Shown one piece after another: positions 1-6,124 of a DNA stretch of 6,292 nucleotides. The notes below the pieces were generated by a model. It was given only the letters and a program-made list of their open reading frames with translations. It made no database searches and was not told where the DNA came from. The stretch covers positions 1 through 6,292 of the forward strand of contig JAIRUT010000094.1 in assembly GCA_031254255.1 (NCBI GenBank), written 5' to 3'. The DNA comes from Coriobacteriales bacterium. GTDB taxonomy: Bacteria; Actinomycetota; Coriobacteriia; Coriobacteriales; UBA8131. The first letter of the stretch is position 1; each line of letters starts with the position of its first letter. The translations under genes and the position numbers were made by a program.

Positions 1-1
1 C

Positions 2-61
2 TATCGTGACAAATGGCGTGATCAGTTAAACAGCAATGTTGTGAGGAAACTGAAGGATTAG
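2..61 (+). CDS. C-terminal end of a gene, probably a PadR-family transcriptional regulator (partial)
   Basis: An open frame enters from the left edge and ends at TAG 59-61, giving 19 residues rich in charged and polar side chains (begins YRDKW, ends VRKLKD). The piece is too short to identify by itself. The PadR assignment is inferred from context: DUF1048 genes followed by a DrrAB-like ABC pair are commonly preceded by a small PadR winged-helix repressor, and the C-terminal helix of such proteins is similarly charged. The next gene follows closely and its ribosome binding site overlaps this stop codon, so the two are probably co-transcribed and translationally coupled. The start lies outside the window. 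Confidence 0.5.
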   Translation, partial: YRDKWRDQLNSNVVRKLKD

Positions 62-64
62 GAG
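60..64 (+). promoter_or_regulatory. Ribosome binding site of the DUF1048 gene
   Basis: AGGAG at 60-64 lies 6 bases before ATG 71 and abuts ATG 65, so it favours the start at 71. A second purine box, AAGGA at 53-57, is 7 bases before ATG 65 and could serve that start. The site overlaps the stop codon of the upstream gene. Confidence 0.55.
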
Positions 65-70
65 ATGTTA

Positions 71-421
71 ATGAGCATCAAAAATGCAATTGATGGCAAG
101 AGGGAATGGCGAGCGCTTGTAGCGCGCGTCAAAGCACTGCCGCCGGATTACCAGATAGTCTACAAAGAGATCCGGAATTATTACTACAAAGTCGGTCCGG
201 TCGGCCTGACTGACTCAGACGGCATACTTGCAGGGATCGTGGATCTCTTTGAGGCAGGAGCCGCTTCCGGAAGAGCTGTGCTGGAGGTCACCGGACAAGA
301 CATCGCGGCCTTTTGCGACGGCTTAATTGAGGGTTTGCCATGCTATTCCGACGGATACCTGGAAGCTGGCAGGCAGGCAGCTGATAAAGCCATGCAAAAG
401 GTTTTGGACAAAGCCAAGTAA
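71..421 (+). CDS. DUF1048 domain protein of a PadR/ABC efflux cassette
   Basis: A 116-residue protein matching the DUF1048 family over its whole length. Recognisable blocks are the KREWRAL region near the start, ARVKALPPDYQIVYKEI at about residues 18-34, the VGPVGLTD segment, GIVDLFEAGAASG at about 55-67, and VLEVTGQDIAAFCDGLI in the second half. No signal peptide or membrane helix is visible, so it should be cytoplasmic and largely helical. The biochemical function of the family is not established. Its habitual place beside PadR regulators and ABC exporters suggests it partners the regulator or tunes the response; that is inference. ATG 71 was chosen for its AGGAG spacing; ATG 65 would add two residues. 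The next gene starts 13 bases after the stop, consistent with an operon. Confidence 0.85.
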   Translation: MSIKNAIDGKREWRALVARVKALPPDYQIVYKEIRNYYYKVGPVGLTDSDGILAGIVDLFEAGAASGRAVLEVTGQDIAAFCDGLIEGLPCYSDGYLEAGRQAADKAMQKVLDKAK

Positions 422-427
422 AGGGGA
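421..427 (+). promoter_or_regulatory. Ribosome binding site that fixes the ABC ATPase start
   Basis: AAGGGGA at 421-427 lies 7 bases before ATG 435, which is good spacing. The same frame is open further upstream to an ATG at 327, but that extension lies entirely inside the DUF1048 gene in another frame and is not needed for the ATPase fold. This site therefore decides for ATG 435. Confidence 0.7.
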
Positions 428-434
428 CTTAGAT

Positions 435-1328
435 ATGGAACAGAGTACTGCTATTGAGGTAGATGTTGCTGTTTTAGTGAAGGGCATCCTAAAATCCTTC
501 GAGGGACCCAAGGGAGCGACAAACAAAGTTCTTAAGGGTGTGGATTTCGGAGTCAAGCGCGGTGAGATCTTTGCCCTACTCGGATCAAACGGGGCTGGTA
601 AAACTACCATCATTAACATCCTTTCGACCCTCATGAAATCGGATGGCGGGACAGCTCTCGTTAACAACTTTGATGTCGCCAAGGAGCCTGGCAAAGTGCG
701 GCAGTCCATCTCTCTGACTGGGCAGTTCGCAGCTGTGGATGACATTCTGACCGGGCGCGAAAACTTAATCCTGATCGCCAAATTGCGCAGTGTGGCCAAT
801 CCAGCCAAGGTCGCAGACGAACTGCTAGAGCGATTCGGGCTGACCGAAGCAGCCAACCGCCGCGTCTCAACCTACTCCGGCGGCATGACCAGGCGCTTGG
901 ACATTGCCATGAGCCTGATCGGAAAACCGGCAGTAATCTTTTTGGACGAACCGACAACCGGACTGGACCCAGAAGGGCGCCACGAAGTTTGGAAGACAAT
1001 CAAGGAGTTGGCCGATGGCGGCACTACTATCCTGCTGACAACACACTATCTGGATGAGGCCGAGGAGCTGGCGGACAAGATGGCAATCCTGCATGGAGGC
1101 ACAATCATTGCTCAGGGCAGCTTGGGTGAACTGAAGAAACTCTTCCCGCCGGCCAAGGTCGAATATGTGGAGAAGCAGCCATCCTTGGAGGATATCTTCC
1201 TCGCAATCATTGGGCGAAAGGCTGATTTGAATGCGAGTCGGAATGCGGATCCAAACGCGGGCACAAATACGAGTTCGAACGTTAGATCGGACACAGATCA
1301 AAACGCAAACCGAAAGGCAGGTAATTGA
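435..1328 (+). CDS. ABC transporter ATP-binding protein, DrrA/ABC-2 exporter type, with a repeat-bearing tail
   Basis: A 297-residue cytoplasmic ATPase that should power export by the permease encoded next. All nucleotide-binding motifs are present and intact: Walker A GSNGAGKTT at 50-58, Q-loop glutamine 97 in LTGQF, signature YSGGM at 147-151, Walker B VIFLDEPT at 167-174, D-loop GLDPEGR just after, and H-loop histidine 204 in LTTHYLDEA. The stretch around TGREN and the late PSLEDIFLAIIG block are typical of DrrA-like drug and antibiotic exporter ATPases. From about residue 260 the normal family C-terminus gives way to an Asn-rich tail of tetrapeptide units, listed as a separate repeat. The permease ATG comes one base after the stop, so the two are tightly coupled. 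The substrate cannot be told from the sequence; a hydrophobic toxic compound is the usual guess for PadR-linked systems. Confidence 0.92.
   Translation: MEQSTAIEVDVAVLVKGILKSFEGPKGATNKVLKGVDFGVKRGEIFALLGSNGAGKTTIINILSTLMKSDGGTALVNNFDVAKEPGKVRQSISLTGQFAAVDDILTGRENLILIAKLRSVANPAKVADELLERFGLTEAANRRVSTYSGGMTRRLDIAMSLIGKPAVIFLDEPTTGLDPEGRHEVWKTIKELADGGTTILLTTHYLDEAEELADKMAILHGGTIIAQGSLGELKKLFPPAKVEYVEKQPSLEDIFLAIIGRKADLNASRNADPNAGTNTSSNVRSDTDQNANRKAGN
1212..1319 (+). repeat. Degenerate 12-base tandem repeat (nine units) encoding a tetrapeptide-repeat tail
   Basis: Read in the ATPase frame, 108 bases divide into nine consecutive four-codon units. The third codon is Asn in six units (Lys in the first and last, Asp in one), and the fourth codon is Ala or, in three units, Thr or Val. 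Examples are DLNA, SRNA, DPNA and DQNA. At the DNA level the second half of each unit resembles aatgcg or aacgcg, while the first two codons vary. The first unit (1212-1223) and last unit (1308-1319) share cgaaaggc exactly 96 bases apart, that is eight unit lengths. The product should be a flexible, polar tail at ATPase residues 260-295. The units have diverged, so the array is probably old. Confidence 0.75.
1313..1321 (+). promoter_or_regulatory. Likely ribosome binding site of the ABC permease, inside the ATPase gene
   Basis: AAAGGCAGG at 1313-1321 ends 8 bases before ATG 1330. It lies in the last repeat unit of the ATPase gene, so permease translation is expected to depend on ribosomes finishing the ATPase. 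A near copy, AAAGG at 1217-1221 in the first repeat unit, precedes an in-frame ATG at 1231 by 9 bases and offers an alternative, longer start. Confidence 0.5.
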
Positions 1329-1329
1329 G

Positions 1330-2094
1330 ATGAAGAACAAGACCTTCGTTTTGTTTGGGCGCCTTATGAAGCATATACTACGCAGTCCGGACACGATCAT
1401 CACCGTCGCCTTGATTCCAATTGCTATGATGCTGCTATTCGTATTTGTACTTGGCGGAGCCTTGAAGGGAAGTATTCCCGCAGGAACCAACTACGCCACC
1501 TTCTTGCTTCCGGGTATCCTTTTGATGGCTATTGCCAGCGGTATATCTTATACAGCCTTCCGAATGTTCCAAGATTCCCAGAAGGGCATCTTCTCACGCT
1601 TCAACTCAATGCCTATCTCCCGATCATCGGCTCTTTGGGGGCATGTTTTGACATCTTTAGTATCCAACATCATCACCGTCATCCTGATATTCCTGATCGG
1701 TTTGCTCGTGGGTTTTCGTTCCAGCGCGGGAATCCTGAATTGGGTGGCGGTCGGAGGAATCATTATCTTGTTCATCTTGGCGCTGACATGGGTCGCTGTT
1801 ATCCCGGGCATCACTGCCTCTACCATGGAAGGTGCCAGCGCCTTCTCTTATCCGCTGATCTTTTTGCCTTTCATATCTTCGGCCTTTGTGCCGACAGAAA
1901 CTATGCCTGTAGTGGTCAAACAGTTTGCCGAGTATCAGCCAGTTACTCCAATCGTCAACACTATTCGCAATCTCCTGGCCGAGCAGCCTGTGGGCAATGA
2001 AATTTGGATTGCATTGGCTTGGTGCGTCGGCATCATGATTCTGGCCTGGATAATTGCGATGCGTATTTACAACCGCAAGGCTATAAGTAGCTGA
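1330..2094 (+). CDS. ABC-2 type transporter permease, DrrB-like
   Basis: A 254-residue integral membrane protein forming the transport channel for the ATPase just upstream. Six hydrophobic segments are visible at about residues 22-43, 57-78, 106-128, 137-160, 168-188 and 225-245, the usual ABC-2 permease plan. The segment between the last two helices, with FVPTETMP, then QFAEYQPVTPIVNTIRNLL, is the conserved signature region of the DrrB/NodJ group. The basic end RIYNRK is consistent with a cytoplasmic C-terminus. ATG 1330 was chosen because it gives a normal family N-terminus (MKNKTFVLFGRLMKH) and a ribosome site at good spacing. The frame is also open back to ATG 1231, which would add 33 Arg/Gln-rich residues encoded by the repeat array. 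Length is normal without that extension. Confidence 0.9.
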   Translation: MKNKTFVLFGRLMKHILRSPDTIITVALIPIAMMLLFVFVLGGALKGSIPAGTNYATFLLPGILLMAIASGISYTAFRMFQDSQKGIFSRFNSMPISRSSALWGHVLTSLVSNIITVILIFLIGLLVGFRSSAGILNWVAVGGIIILFILALTWVAVIPGITASTMEGASAFSYPLIFLPFISSAFVPTETMPVVVKQFAEYQPVTPIVNTIRNLLAEQPVGNEIWIALAWCVGIMILAWIIAMRIYNRKAISS

Positions 2095-2115
2095 TCTACA
2101 ATATTATGGAGCTAC
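2087..2115 (+). repeat. Short inverted repeat across the permease stop codon
   Basis: GTAGCT at 2087-2092 and AGCTAC at 2110-2115 are perfect complements separated by 17 A/T-rich bases. The permease stop TGA (2092-2094) begins at the last base of the left arm. No T-run follows, so it does not look like an intrinsic terminator. It could be a weak hairpin, a processing site or chance. Confidence 0.25.
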
Positions 2116-2184
2116 AGGATGCTATATGAGTGCTAGATACAAAGACCATGGTGCAAGATGAGCGCTATTCACACCGATCAAAAG

Positions 2185-2189
2185 AGGAG
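2185..2189 (+). promoter_or_regulatory. Ribosome binding site of larE with unusually tight spacing
   Basis: AGGAG at 2185-2189, within the longer purine run AAAAGAGGAG, is only 2 bases from TTG 2192 (4 bases if AGAGG at 2183-2187 is the pairing core). No ATG, GTG or TTG lies upstream in this frame before the in-frame TGA at 2159-2161, and the next start-like codon (TTG 2234) is too far away. TTG 2192 is thus the best start despite the spacing. Confidence 0.5.
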
Positions 2190-2191
2190 TT

Positions 2192-3040
2192 TTGGAAGAA
2201 AAGTCTCGCAAAAATATTGAGCATTGGGATTACTTGTTAGAACGGAAACGTTTACGTAAGTATTTGTCAGACCTGGGTCCATCTGCCGTGGCGTTTTCCG
2301 GAGGGGTGGACTCTGGCTTGCTGTTAGCACTCGCACATGAGGCTTATCCGGAGCAGACGCGGGCGTTGACGATCGCCTTTCGGTTCAGTTCTGAGACGGA
2401 TCTGAAAAAGGCGCAGGACTTCTGTACCGAGCGAAAGATCGCCCAGACTGTCATTGAGGTTGACGAGTTGGAAATCCCTGGGTTTTCGGAGAACACGCCG
2501 GAACGTTGCTATCACTGCAAGCGCAGCATCTTCAGTCGCATGCAAGAACTTTCCGATGATCTGGGCCTGAAGTTGATTGAAGGCAGCAATGTTGATGATC
2601 GGAATGACTTCCGCCCAGGCATCAGAGCTCTTCGAGAGATCAACATCACAAGCCCTTTTGTGGACTGTAGGATCAACAAGAGGACGATTCGGAGTTTGGC
2701 ATGTGAACTCGGCTTGGAAATGGCCAAGACACCCTCCAAGCCCTGCTTGGCTACCCGCTTTCCTTACTTTGAGTGCTTGGACGCTGGAAAATTGGCTCGC
2801 GTCAAAGATGCTGAGGCCTATCTGGAGAGCTTGGGGTTTCGGGAATTTCGCGTGCGCAGTCACGCCGATTTAGCAAGGCTGGAGCTGAGTACCGAGGAGT
2901 GGGAGCATCTGAAAGAGCCTGGTTTGCGATCAGAGTTGAACAGTGCCTTGCGGCAACTCGGTTATCAGTATGTGTCACTGGATCTGGACTTTCTGAAATC
3001 CGGGTCAATGAACCGGGTGCTTAATGATCGGCCAGACTAA
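2192..3040 (+). CDS. larE: LarE-type ATP-dependent sulfur transferase, three-cysteine form
   Basis: A 282-residue PP-loop protein of the LarE family. The N-type ATP pyrophosphatase loop SGGVDS is at residues 36-41. Other family blocks are RCYHCKRSIF at 105-114, GSNVDDRNDFRPG at 131-143 and KPCLATRFPY at 183-192. LarE adenylates the carboxylates of pyridinium biscarboxylic acid mononucleotide and inserts sulfur during synthesis of the nickel-pincer nucleotide cofactor of lactate racemase. The Lactiplantibacillus enzyme sacrifices one cysteine per turnover, the position matching Cys185 here. Other members hold a [4Fe-4S] cluster with three cysteines and can carry an extra sulfide. Cys106, Cys109 and Cys185 fit the cluster-binding type; this is inferred from spacing. 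The start codon is TTG. No larA, larB or larC is nearby, so the physiological substrate is open. The gene lies 97 bases after the permease with no clear promoter or terminator between, so it may share the transcript. Confidence 0.87.
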   Translation: MEEKSRKNIEHWDYLLERKRLRKYLSDLGPSAVAFSGGVDSGLLLALAHEAYPEQTRALTIAFRFSSETDLKKAQDFCTERKIAQTVIEVDELEIPGFSENTPERCYHCKRSIFSRMQELSDDLGLKLIEGSNVDDRNDFRPGIRALREINITSPFVDCRINKRTIRSLACELGLEMAKTPSKPCLATRFPYFECLDAGKLARVKDAEAYLESLGFREFRVRSHADLARLELSTEEWEHLKEPGLRSELNSALRQLGYQYVSLDLDFLKSGSMNRVLNDRPD

Positions 3041-3052
3041 CAGATTGATTGC

Positions 3053-4618
3053 TCAATTACTCTTAGGATAATCTCCGCCGACAACCACCAGAATATTGCC
3101 TGTGAACTTATAGTTATTTCCGCTAGATGCCACGACCCGTCCATAACCGAGACGGGCTACGATATCCTCTGCGACATTCTTATCACTATCCGTTTTGTAG
3201 ATTACTAGAGTAGTATCGTAAACGTAGGAGTTGGCGTTACCCACCTCTCCCTTTTTGTATCCAGCTAGCACCAACTTGTCACTGACAGTGGTAGCAGCTT
3301 TAGCTATCCCATAGCCATTGCGAACATCAACGACATAATTTGCCGTTTGCTCAGGGCTGAGAAAGCCAGTGGATCCCTGCTGATTTTGCGAAGAGGTGTT
3401 CCCAGAACTCTGGGTATTATCTGCCGGCGCTGAATAGGACTCAGGTGCGACCCCCTGATAACGGGCATTAGTATCCGGGTTAGGATAGATGCCATTGTTA
3501 ATATTATTCATTAGCGACTTCCATGAAGTATCATCGGCAATCACGTAAGATCCGCCGTTGATCATCTTGGTTGTTGATGGTACAGAATAAGTGTGGATAT
3601 TGTAGGTCTCCATGCCCCTAAGAGACATTGCCAAGCTGATGATAGCGTCAGAATTCATATTTGTGAAAGTCATCTTGGACATTCCACCAACAGTACTGGC
3701 GATCTTCACCTTATCTGCACTTAACACCTGCTCAGCCAAAGCTTGGAGAAAAATGCGCTGATCGGCTTGGCGCTGATAATCATCATAGCCTGGAAACTTT
3801 CGGGAGCGTACGAAGACCAGGGCCTGATCGCCATTCAACAACTGATAACCTTTGTCAACGGATCCACCAGCATCAGTATCTTTGACAATAGCTACTGGAA
3901 CGTCCACCCAGACCCCACCTATTGAATCAACCAAATCTTTAAAACCGTTGAAGTCGATCTGGGCAAAATAGGCAATATTGACACCAGCAAAATCTGAGAC
4001 TGTGCGAACAGCCATAGCCGGTCCAGAGGTCGTTGGCTCCTTCCCGTTTTTCAAGGCCTGCGCATTTTCCGCATCGCCATAGGCATAGGCAGCATTAATC
4101 TTCTGTTGTCCATAACCCGGAATTGTGACACGAGTATCTCTCGGGATGGATATCATAGCAACTTGCTTCTCTTTTGGGTCGACTCGGATAAGGATAATAG
4201 TGTCCGAACGCCCAGCTTCCTCACCACGAGAATCGGTACCAAGAAGCAGCATGTAGAATGGGTCTTCTGGGGCAGTTGGATAGGAGAAAACACCTTCATA
4301 GGCTTGCGAGTTCTCAAAGTCCACGAGATTTCCTGCGAAATCTGTGCCCAGAGTCTTATTCAAACCAGGTATGAATATCAAGTAATAGTATGCTGCAGCC
4401 ACACCACCAGCAATCAATAGAGCCGCCAAGACAGCACCAACTATCACCACTAGACGCCTCTTTGTTTGACGGCCTTGACGAACCTTGGCATAGCCTTCGC
4501 TGGAAACCTCCCGCGAAAGTGCATACTTTTCGTTGTAAGCCGCAGAACGAGCCTTCACCAAGTTTACAGAGTTTGGAGCGACTTGCGCGCTGGTCATTTT
4601 TTTAGAACGGAAAGCCAT
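3053..4618 (-). CDS. LytR-CpsA-Psr (LCP) family cell-wall glycopolymer ligase with C-terminal LytR_C domain
   Basis: A 521-residue membrane-anchored protein. Residues 1-54 are a basic cytoplasmic tail ending KRR, followed by one transmembrane helix at about 56-81. The extracellular LCP domain runs from about 122 to 295 and shows the family motifs: LLLGTDSRG (Asp129, Arg131), RSDTIILIRVDP at 137-148, ISIPRDTRV at 157-164, KINAAYAYG at 173-181, and VFVRSRKF followed by QRQADQR near 269-288. These residues bind the lipid pyrophosphate and magnesium. LCP proteins transfer teichoic acids, polysaccharides or arabinogalactan-like polymers from an undecaprenyl carrier to peptidoglycan or protein. A Ser/Asn/Gln/Pro-rich linker (about 390-420) leads to a LytR_C domain at about 427-516. 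ATG 4618 has a poor ribosome site: AAGGA lies 18 bases away. An in-frame stop just upstream excludes a longer start. The polymer attached cannot be deduced from this locus. Confidence 0.92.
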   Translation of the reverse strand: MAFRSKKMTSAQVAPNSVNLVKARSAAYNEKYALSREVSSEGYAKVRQGRQTKRRLVVIVGAVLAALLIAGGVAAAYYYLIFIPGLNKTLGTDFAGNLVDFENSQAYEGVFSYPTAPEDPFYMLLLGTDSRGEEAGRSDTIILIRVDPKEKQVAMISIPRDTRVTIPGYGQQKINAAYAYGDAENAQALKNGKEPTTSGPAMAVRTVSDFAGVNIAYFAQIDFNGFKDLVDSIGGVWVDVPVAIVKDTDAGGSVDKGYQLLNGDQALVFVRSRKFPGYDDYQRQADQRIFLQALAEQVLSADKVKIASTVGGMSKMTFTNMNSDAIISLAMSLRGMETYNIHTYSVPSTTKMINGGSYVIADDTSWKSLMNNINNGIYPNPDTNARYQGVAPESYSAPADNTQSSGNTSSQNQQGSTGFLSPEQTANYVVDVRNGYGIAKAATTVSDKLVLAGYKKGEVGNANSYVYDTTLVIYKTDSDKNVAEDIVARLGYGRVVASSGNNYKFTGNILVVVGGDYPKSN

Positions 4619-4800
4619 GGGTTTTAAGTTTCGGGTTCCTTAATCCAGCATCAAAAACAATGGTCTATGGCTGACTAATGTCTGTGATTGCGGTTAACTT
4701 CAACAATAATCATAACTTATTGGAGATTCGTAAGTGCTTCAGTTTGCCCTATCGTTACGTCGTCGCCACAATTGATATCTTGATTGACATTTTTGACATT
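4619..4800 (-). promoter_or_regulatory. Gap between murA and the lcp gene, candidate promoter region for lcp
   Basis: These 182 bases hold no convincing gene. Read on the - strand there is a good -10-like hexamer TATGAT (4709-4714) about 90 bases before the lcp start, but no clear -35 at 16-18 bases from it. A second weak pair further down is TTGAAG, 17 bases, CATTAG. No hairpin followed by a T-run appears after murA, so read-through from murA remains possible. The long untranslated leader and poor ribosome site of lcp suggest that its expression may be modest or regulated after transcription; this is inference. Confidence 0.3.
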
Positions 4801-4801
4801 T
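4784..4801. repeat. Two tandem copies of a 9-base sequence at the murA stop
   Basis: TTGACATTT occurs twice without a gap on the + strand (4784-4792 and 4793-4801), running into the murA stop codon at 4801-4803. It is too short for a clear role and may be replication slippage in A/T-rich intergenic DNA. Confidence 0.4.
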
Positions 4802-6102
4802 TAAGAGCTGACAAGATCGAAGTCTGCGGAGGATGCAATCACACGAGTTACATTTGCGCCAATGCCCACAAGCTTTTTTGTGAAATCTTCATAGCCACGA
4901 TCAATATGCTCAACTCCTGAGACCTCAGTCACCCCATCAGCAACAAGACCAGCGAGAACCAGTGCTGCTCCTCCCCTAAGGTCAGAAGCCTTTACTGGTA
5001 CGCCAGAGAGCCCATGTACTCCTTGAATATAAGCAAAATGATTCTGGATATCGATATGGGCACCCATCCGTACAAGTTCATTGGCCAACTGGAAGCGGTT
5101 TTCGAAGATATTCTCCGTTATCTTGCTCTCACCACCGGCCAAGCAACACAGAACCATGAACTGGGTTTGAAGATCTGTGGGGAAACCTGGAAACGGGAGC
5201 GTTTGAATGGACACGGCTTGTAGTGGCCTCTCTCGCCAGACTGTTATCGAATCAGCCTCTCGCGCAACCTCCACACCCATATCCTCAAACTTTTGCAAGG
5301 CCATTTCGAGGTGTTCAGGGTTGATGCCCCTAACTTTGACAGGATTACCCATCAAAGCGCCTGCAACCAAGAAGGTGCCCGCTTCTATGCGATCACCTAC
5401 AGTTACGTGCTCCTTTACAGGCTCCAATCTGTTTGTACCATGAATTATAATCTGGGAAGAACCAGCTCCCTGAATTTCAGCGCCCATTTTAGAGAGATAG
5501 TTAGCCAGATCAACAATCTCTGGCTCGCGCGCAGCGTTAGAGATGATTGTCTCACCATCAGCACGGACAGCTGCCATAATCAAATTTTCAGTTGCCCCAA
5601 CACTGGGGAAAGTCAACTTTATAGCACTGCCTTTGAGGCCATATGGAGTTTCAGCAATTATGAATCCAGCATCGACATCGAACTGGACACCAAGAGCCTC
5701 CAAAGCTGTGATGTGGATGTCTAGCTTACGGCTACCGATATTACAACCACCTGGCATAGCAACACGAGCCCGGCCAAATCGTGCAATCAACGGCCCAAGC
5801 ACTGCTATTGAAGCCCTCATCTGTGAAACCAGCTCATAAGGAGCCTCATAACCTTGGATAGAGCTCGTATCAATCTGCACTGCATTGTCAGCAAAACTAA
5901 CATCGGCACCAAGGTAACGCAAAACCTCACCCATATGTCGGACATCAGAAATCAGTGGAGTGTTTTTAATGCATGTCTGACCATCAGTTAAAAGGCTAGC
6001 GGCCATTAGCTTAAGGACAGAATTCTTGGCACCACTGATTAAAACATCACCGGTGATTTCCTGACATCCGACGATACGGATTACATCATTATTTTGGATC
6101 AA
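4801..6102 (-). CDS. murA: UDP-N-acetylglucosamine 1-carboxyvinyltransferase (MurA)
   Basis: Cytoplasmic enzyme that transfers enolpyruvate from phosphoenolpyruvate to UDP-GlcNAc, the first committed step of peptidoglycan synthesis. With TTG 6102 as start it has 433 residues, close to the usual 420-435, and the whole inside-out alpha/beta barrel is present. Key sites are SGAKNSVLKLMAA near the start (Lys and Asn for substrate binding), MPGGCNIGSRKLDIHI with the loop cysteine targeted by fosfomycin, FPTDLQTQF with the catalytic Asp, and DLRGGAALVLAGL with the active-site Arg. Cysteine rather than aspartate in the loop predicts fosfomycin sensitivity at the target. The start is uncertain: TTG 6102 has AAGG 5 bases upstream, GTG 6108 has a weaker box, and TTG 6135 would overlap the upstream gene by 11 bases. 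There is no ATG in the region. The gene follows a coiled-coil protein gene closely and precedes lcp. Confidence 0.95.
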   Translation of the reverse strand: MIQNNDVIRIVGCQEITGDVLISGAKNSVLKLMAASLLTDGQTCIKNTPLISDVRHMGEVLRYLGADVSFADNAVQIDTSSIQGYEAPYELVSQMRASIAVLGPLIARFGRARVAMPGGCNIGSRKLDIHITALEALGVQFDVDAGFIIAETPYGLKGSAIKLTFPSVGATENLIMAAVRADGETIISNAAREPEIVDLANYLSKMGAEIQGAGSSQIIIHGTNRLEPVKEHVTVGDRIEAGTFLVAGALMGNPVKVRGINPEHLEMALQKFEDMGVEVAREADSITVWRERPLQAVSIQTLPFPGFPTDLQTQFMVLCCLAGGESKITENIFENRFQLANELVRMGAHIDIQNHFAYIQGVHGLSGVPVKASDLRGGAALVLAGLVADGVTEVSGVEHIDRGYEDFTKKLVGIGANVTRVIASSADFDLVSS

Positions 6103-6124
6103 GGACACCTTGGCGGCCTGTCTG

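Noticed and set aside
327..434. N-terminal extension of the ABC ATPase back to ATG 327
   Set aside because: It lies within the DUF1048 gene in another frame, lacks family similarity, and ATG 435 has a strong ribosome site.
323..856. Long - strand open frame of 177 codons opposite the DUF1048 and ATPase genes
   Set aside because: It lies opposite two clearly conserved + strand genes, has no recognisable domain, and its composition is that of an antisense reading.
1212..1319. CRISPR-like or mobile-element repeat
   Set aside because: The units are contiguous, without spacers, keep a codon period, and lie inside a coding region.
1224..1330. ATPase-permease fusion by programmed frameshift in the repeat
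   Set aside because: The permease frame is only open from 1231, and no slippery heptamer or downstream structure was seen; two coupled genes explain the layout.
867..1490. Long - strand open frame of 207 codons opposite the ATPase tail and permease start
   Set aside because: It covers the opposite strand of conserved genes and is kept open partly by the periodic repeat array; no conserved features.
2158..2220. 20-codon ATG frame overlapping the larE start, as a leader peptide
   Set aside because: No ribosome site precedes it and the peptide has no regulatory pattern such as a run of one amino acid followed by a hairpin.
3044..3057. Inverted repeat ATTGA/TCAAT as a bidirectional terminator
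   Set aside because: A 5-base A/T-rich stem is too weak and there is no proper T-run on either strand.
4784..4821. Antisense promoter from the two TTGACA hexamers
   Set aside because: No acceptable -10 occurs 16-18 bases downstream of either copy.
4678..4920. 80-codon + strand frame across the murA/lcp gap
   Set aside because: More than a third runs antisense to the murA 3' end, no ribosome site is visible, and no domain is recognised.
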